Below, in pieces: positions 60,624-64,000 of a stretch of 64,000 nt of DNA. Location: positions 51,019 to 115,018 of the forward strand of contig JABHSQ010000025.1 of assembly GCA_018669795.1 (NCBI GenBank). The letters run 5' to 3'. The DNA is from Flavobacteriaceae bacterium. Its GTDB lineage: Bacteria; Bacteroidota; Bacteroidia; Flavobacteriales; Flavobacteriaceae. The position numbers were made by a program, and so were the translations under genes. Within the stretch, counting starts at the first letter, position 1; every line of letters starts with the position of its first letter. Under the pieces are notes generated by a model. The model was not told the origin of the DNA, did no database searches, and was given only the letters and a program-made list of their open reading frames with translations.

Positions 60624-62687
60624 TTAGTCCTTTAACACTTTATAAGTAGCTGTTTTACCATCTACAGAAACCTGCATTAAGTAAGCACCAGTTACTAAGT
60701 TAGAAACATTTAATTGAGAGCTAGTTGCATTGATATCTTGATCAATTACTTTTTGACCTAAAATATTGTAAATAGTTACTCTTTCAATGTTCCCTATAGA
60801 ACTTAAGTTAATAGCATTAGTTGCTGGATTTGGATTAAAACTAAATCCTTCAATAGTATTATCATTAGTTCCTAATAAACAAGATACTTCTAAACTAAAG
60901 TTACCTGAGTTAGAACCAGATCCTTCAACCATAATATAATAGGTAGAAGTTCCATCAGAAAGAAAAGATACTTCAGATTGTAGATCGCAAAAATCATCGT
61001 TACTAGCGATTTCAGTTCCATCACAAGCATCAAAAACTCTTAATAAAGAATCATAATCAGTTCCTCCATCACAAAGTGATATTATAATATCTTTTGGTTC
61101 TCCACTACCAGTATAGGAGTACCAAACATCTGGAGCACTATCATTACCTGAATTTGTAGCTGTAATTGTTTGACCGTCATAAACTCCACCACAATCAATT
61201 ATGATTGCATCTACACAAAGATCATTTATAGGAACATCTACCCAGACACCTGGACTAAAACTAACTTGAAGATTATCCTCAACACATTGATTACAATTCA
61301 CTATAAATTGATAATCAGAATCACGCAAAACTACACTTGCATTGCCAGAGTTAGAATCAGAATCATCTATATTAAATGTATAACAATTTAAGGGCAAATT
61401 TGTAAAGGATTCTTCAATAGTTTCTTGATTCCCATAAGGACCTCCGCTATAAAGTATGTTATTATCAGAGTCTGTTAATTGCCAACTTAGTGTTGCTCCT
61501 GTATCAAAAGTCCGTATACTCATGTTAACGGTCTCTGAAGATATAATTGCAGGAGGTAAACTTATACTAGTAGAATCATTATCTTGATTGTCATCAGCTG
61601 ATGACAACATTACTTCTAAAATATTATCTGGGGTATTATTGTAAAATATTTCCGGCAATTCAATATCAAGATTTGCGCCACCAATTCCTATTGATCCATT
61701 CCAAATATAAGTTTGGGAATTTCCTCCATTCATAGAATAGATAAATTCCAGTGTTGTTATTTCATTAAGTCCAACATTTTGAACATTTACTAATGGATTA
61801 AAACTACCTCCACATCCAGGAGACGGTTCTACTACATACCTTAAAAAAGCATCATTATCAAGCTGATCTTCTGTCCCAAAAGTAGGGTAAGCTCTAGCTC
61901 CAGAAGGTGCGTCTTGGTGGGTTTCTGTTATAAAAGCAACAATTTCCATATCATCTATAATTGTTGGGACATCATTATAATCACCAGGAATTGTATAGGT
62001 AAATGTTCTATCTACAAATGTCCCAGAGGTGGTAGTTGTAATTTCTTCTCCCCATTGTCCAGTTATTAACCAAACTAGTCTATGCATATGGTTGTATTCA
62101 TTACCTTGGCCTCCACCAGTTTGTGGTCCTAATGTATTATTTTGTAACAATGCGATGTTTAACAGATTGGTAGCTTCAGGGCTATCTGCAGTATAGTAAG
62201 CTTCTACATGAACGGTTAGTATATTTGTTATATAATCAATGTATGCTTCAACTCCAACGTTTACATTAGAGTCCTCATCCATTATAGTATTAGCTTTTGA
62301 AGTCCACTCACCTCTTCCTATGGCAGATGCGCCGCCATTCCAGCTACGTCGATTAATACTACCAGCAGGGTAAAATGGCACACCTGCTTCATTAGCAATT
62401 GCTGTTCCAAAAGGATTTCTAAAGTCTGGATCACCACCACTAGGGTTTGAATATCCACCAACGTGTATATTAATTAGATTAACCCTGCCAGGGTTATTTT
62501 CCTGTATTGCTGCAGCGATAGCATGTCCATCTGGACAGTAAGTACAGTAAATTCCTGTATACTCTTCTAAAACAACATTTTTTAACTCTGGTTCTGTGCT
62601 TACGGGAATACCTTGTCCAAACATTCCAAGCGAAATAAGGGCAAACATAATGCTTGCAAGTAATTTATTTTTCATTTTAATTTTCAT
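60624..62687 (-). CDS. Omp28-related secreted protein with T9SS type A domain
   Basis: A 687-residue secreted protein with signal peptide (ending MFGQ). The N-terminal ~260 residues match the Omp28-related family, with the thioredoxin-like motif CTYCPDG in LEEYTGIYCTYCPDGHAIA. The middle contains strand-rich domains (about 470-610; CVDAIIIDCGGVYDGQTI ... YSYTGSGEPKDIIISLCDGGTDYDSLLRVFDACDG). The C-terminus (FSFNPNPATNAINLSS ... YKVLKD) is a T9SS type A sorting domain. Exact function unknown; a redox or adhesion role is possible. Confidence 0.88.
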   Translation of the reverse strand: MKIKMKNKLLASIMFALISLGMFGQGIPVSTEPELKNVVLEEYTGIYCTYCPDGHAIAAAIQENNPGRVNLINIHVGGYSNPSGGDPDFRNPFGTAIANEAGVPFYPAGSINRRSWNGGASAIGRGEWTSKANTIMDEDSNVNVGVEAYIDYITNILTVHVEAYYTADSPEATNLLNIALLQNNTLGPQTGGGQGNEYNHMHRLVWLITGQWGEEITTTTSGTFVDRTFTYTIPGDYNDVPTIIDDMEIVAFITETHQDAPSGARAYPTFGTEDQLDNDAFLRYVVEPSPGCGGSFNPLVNVQNVGLNEITTLEFIYSMNGGNSQTYIWNGSIGIGGANLDIELPEIFYNNTPDNILEVMLSSADDNQDNDSTSISLPPAIISSETVNMSIRTFDTGATLSWQLTDSDNNILYSGGPYGNQETIEESFTNLPLNCYTFNIDDSDSNSGNASVVLRDSDYQFIVNCNQCVEDNLQVSFSPGVWVDVPINDLCVDAIIIDCGGVYDGQTITATNSGNDSAPDVWYSYTGSGEPKDIIISLCDGGTDYDSLLRVFDACDGTEIASNDDFCDLQSEVSFLSDGTSTYYIMVEGSGSNSGNFSLEVSCLLGTNDNTIEGFSFNPNPATNAINLSSIGNIERVTIYNILGQKVIDQDINATSSQLNVSNLVTGAYLMQVSVDGKTATYKVLKD

Positions 62688-63034
62688 TTTAATTTATATT
62701 TTATAAATATATAATTTAAATTAATAGTATTCACACTAAAAAATAAGAATAATTACTATTCTTAAATAAATAATCTTTTTTAGTTATTAATTTAGTTAAT
62801 TTAGTTAATATAGTGTAATTGAATAATTACTATGCTAACAAATAAAGAATAAGCTGTATCTAAAAGATCAAAAACAAAATTTTATGAGCTTAAAAACGAC
62901 TATTTATATTTGCTGCATCCAGATAATCTATAAAACTAAATTTATAGTTACTTATTATTAATATAAAATAGTTTTTTATTTGAAATGGCCCAATCAAAAT
63001 CCCTATAGATAAGGCAAAAACCGCTATTAATTTT
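62688..63034. other. Intergenic region between Omp28-like and DinB-like genes
   Basis: About 347 AT-rich bases. The right part of the minus-strand promoter of the Omp28-like gene must lie here, but I see no clear TAnnTTTG for it. A plus-strand TATATTTG at 62905-62912 has no gene downstream. No ORF of note. Confidence 0.5.
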
Positions 63035-63490
63035 TTAGCATATTTTTTTCATTGCTAAAACATATCCAATATGAATTCCTTCATGGAAGTTATTGAAAAT
63101 TAAAGCTTCATCAACGCTTGTTAAGGTTGATTTAGTAGAAGTTGTGTATTCAGTGTATTTTTTAAATAGTCCCTTTCGATAATCTTCTTTTATTTTTTCA
63201 AGTGTTGAAAAGAGTTGAGATTTTAATAACACTAGGTCTTCAATTGTTGCTTTAAGTTTCGGTTTTGTCCCTTTTTTATAAGCTTCAATCTCTGCTTCAG
63301 TTACTAATACAGGTAATTCAGATAATCTATAGATTAATAATTGTTGTGTAATCACCACATGTTTTATATTCCAAAAAATAGTGTTATTAAATCCTTTAGG
63401 TATGTTGTTGAGTTGATTTAATGTTAAGGTTTCTAAAATTTTAGAAAATAATATTCTTGTTTTTAAAGCAATGTCAAAAGTATAATCCAT
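63035..63490 (-). CDS. DinB-like protein
   Basis: A 151-residue four-helix-bundle protein of the DinB/YfiT-like superfamily. Candidate metal-binding histidines occur in FWNIKHVVITQQLL (about 48) and near the C-terminus in NNFHEGIHIGYVLAMKK. Bacillus DinB is DNA-damage inducible, and other family members are thiol-dependent S-transferases; the substrate here is unknown. Monocistronic by context. Confidence 0.8.
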   Translation of the reverse strand: MDYTFDIALKTRILFSKILETLTLNQLNNIPKGFNNTIFWNIKHVVITQQLLIYRLSELPVLVTEAEIEAYKKGTKPKLKATIEDLVLLKSQLFSTLEKIKEDYRKGLFKKYTEYTTSTKSTLTSVDEALIFNNFHEGIHIGYVLAMKKIC

Positions 63491-63711
63491 ATCATTTTAT
63501 TTTAATGTAAAAATCCAACTATTTTAGTAAATCCCGACGTCCCGCTATTATTAAAGTTTATAATTTTTTGAAAATCCGAAATCAAAATAGAGTATATAAC
63601 CAAAATATTCTGGATATCTAAGATTTAAAGTCAAGGCTCTAGTGTTTTATTATACCTAAAAATACTTATAGCCATCAAGTAAATAAATAGGCTGTATAAG
63701 AAATAAATCAA
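63491..63711. other. Intergenic region upstream of the DinB-like gene
   Basis: About 220 bases with no ORF I can support. A short GC-rich direct repeat (TCCCG-ACG-TCCCG near 63526-63542) stands out in AT-rich sequence; meaning unknown. Confidence 0.3.
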
Positions 63712-63743
63712 AAAGCCACCCCTAATTTAATAGGAGTGGCTTT
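63712..63743 (-). terminator. Terminator of the partial T9SS cargo gene
   Basis: Arms AAAGCCACCCC (63712-63722) and GGAGTGGCTTT (63733-63743) with a 10-base loop. Compared with the copy at 60551-60582, one G-C pair has become A-T with both sides changed, and one pair is lost (C-A). Confidence 0.8.
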
Positions 63744-63784
63744 ATGCTTAATATTTATTAAGTTCTTAAACTAACACTTAGGTC

Positions 63785-64000
63785 TTAGTTCTTTAACACT
63801 TTATAAGTAGCTGTTTTACCATCTACAGAAACCTGCATTAAGTAAGCACCAGTTACTAAGTTAGAAACATTTAATTGAGAACTAGTTGCATTGATATCTT
63901 GATCAATTACTTTTTGACCTAAAATATTGTAAATAGTTACTCTTTCAATGTTCTCTGTAGAACTTAAGTTAATAGCATCAGTTGCTGGATTTGGATAAAA
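63785..64000 (-). CDS. T9SS type A cargo protein (only C-terminal 71 residues in window)
   Basis: Minus-strand frame open to the window edge, giving the last 71 residues of a T9SS type A sorting domain: FYPNPATDAINLSS, RVTIYNILGQKVIDQDIN, LVTGAYLMQVSVDGKTATYKVLKN. It differs from the end of the Omp28-like protein at only a few residues, and the DNA is about 97% identical. The rest of the gene lies beyond 64000, so whether it is also Omp28-like cannot be seen. Confidence 0.85.
   Translation of the reverse strand, partial: FYPNPATDAINLSSTENIERVTIYNILGQKVIDQDINATSSQLNVSNLVTGAYLMQVSVDGKTATYKVLKN

Noticed and set aside
62905..62912. Perfect plus-strand TATATTTG box between the Omp28-like and DinB-like genes
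   Set aside because: No plus-strand gene or structured RNA follows it and there is no TTG upstream, so I do not call a promoter.

Overview
The window looks like chromosomal DNA from a low-GC marine-type member of the Flavobacteriaceae (Bacteroidota). Three things support this. Many promoters carry the Bacteroidota TAnnTTTG -7 box and few genes have a Shine-Dalgarno sequence. Type IX secretion (T9SS) and gliding-associated proteins are abundant: PorZ, a PorP/SprF-like protein, a PorE-like OmpA protein, and cargo with type A and type B C-terminal sorting domains. Bacteroidota-specific families (DUF2480, DUF3078, DUF4856) are also present. I see no phage, insertion sequence, CRISPR array, rRNA or tRNA.

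Layout. 1-4880: SUF Fe-S assembly operon (sufC cut by the window edge, sufD, sufS, a META-domain lipoprotein, sufE, a SufT-like DUF59 gene, DUF2480). 5048-8103: an unknown lipoprotein, a DUF3078 protein and hflX on the opposite strand. 8320-13840: T9SS type B adhesin-like protein, its PorP/SprF partner and an OmpA/PorE-like protein, closed by a 32-bp palindromic terminator. 13883-25854: housekeeping genes (OlsF-like bifunctional acyltransferase, aspartate kinase, GNAT, fbp, TerB-like, mfd, TlpA-like thioredoxin, yraN, LD-carboxypeptidase). 25970-32495: DUF1800/DUF1501 pair, metG, trhO. 32553-34072: an ECF sigma operon with a small one-TM protein and a Spy/CnrX-like periplasmic sensor. 34226-40945: one long molybdenum-cofactor operon (moeA, modE-like, TSUP transporter, mobA, moaD, moeB, moaE, moaC-mog fusion, a small ORF, moaA), preceded by a ModE-type operator over the promoter. 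41089-50811: a DPP-IV-like peptidase, then a minus-strand uptake cluster (DUF4856, imelysin, HTTM, TonB receptor) followed by a secreted intradiol dioxygenase. 51208-59075: ssb, gdhA, porZ, recO and a second TonB receptor. 59358-64000: an AraC regulator, an Omp28-like T9SS cargo protein, a DinB-like protein and the 3' end of a second T9SS cargo gene that is about 97% identical over the shared part.

The most notable signals lie between or across the obvious genes. (1) A near-palindromic ModE operator overlaps the moeA promoter, while the only ModE in view lacks a molybdate-binding domain. (2) A 64-bp element that looks like a short ORF occurs twice, each time just upstream of a start codon in an unrelated operon. 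(3) Several intergenic regions hold decayed 3' ends of lost genes: MscS, Tex, cystathionine gamma-synthase, a TonB receptor, and possibly an ABC ATPase. (4) The minus-strand TonB/HTTM/imelysin/DUF4856 cluster has a consensus promoter flanked by repeat operators, hairpins between genes, and a DUF4856 start that seems to have lost its ATG. (5) Two proteins combine a twin-arginine signal with a T9SS sorting domain.
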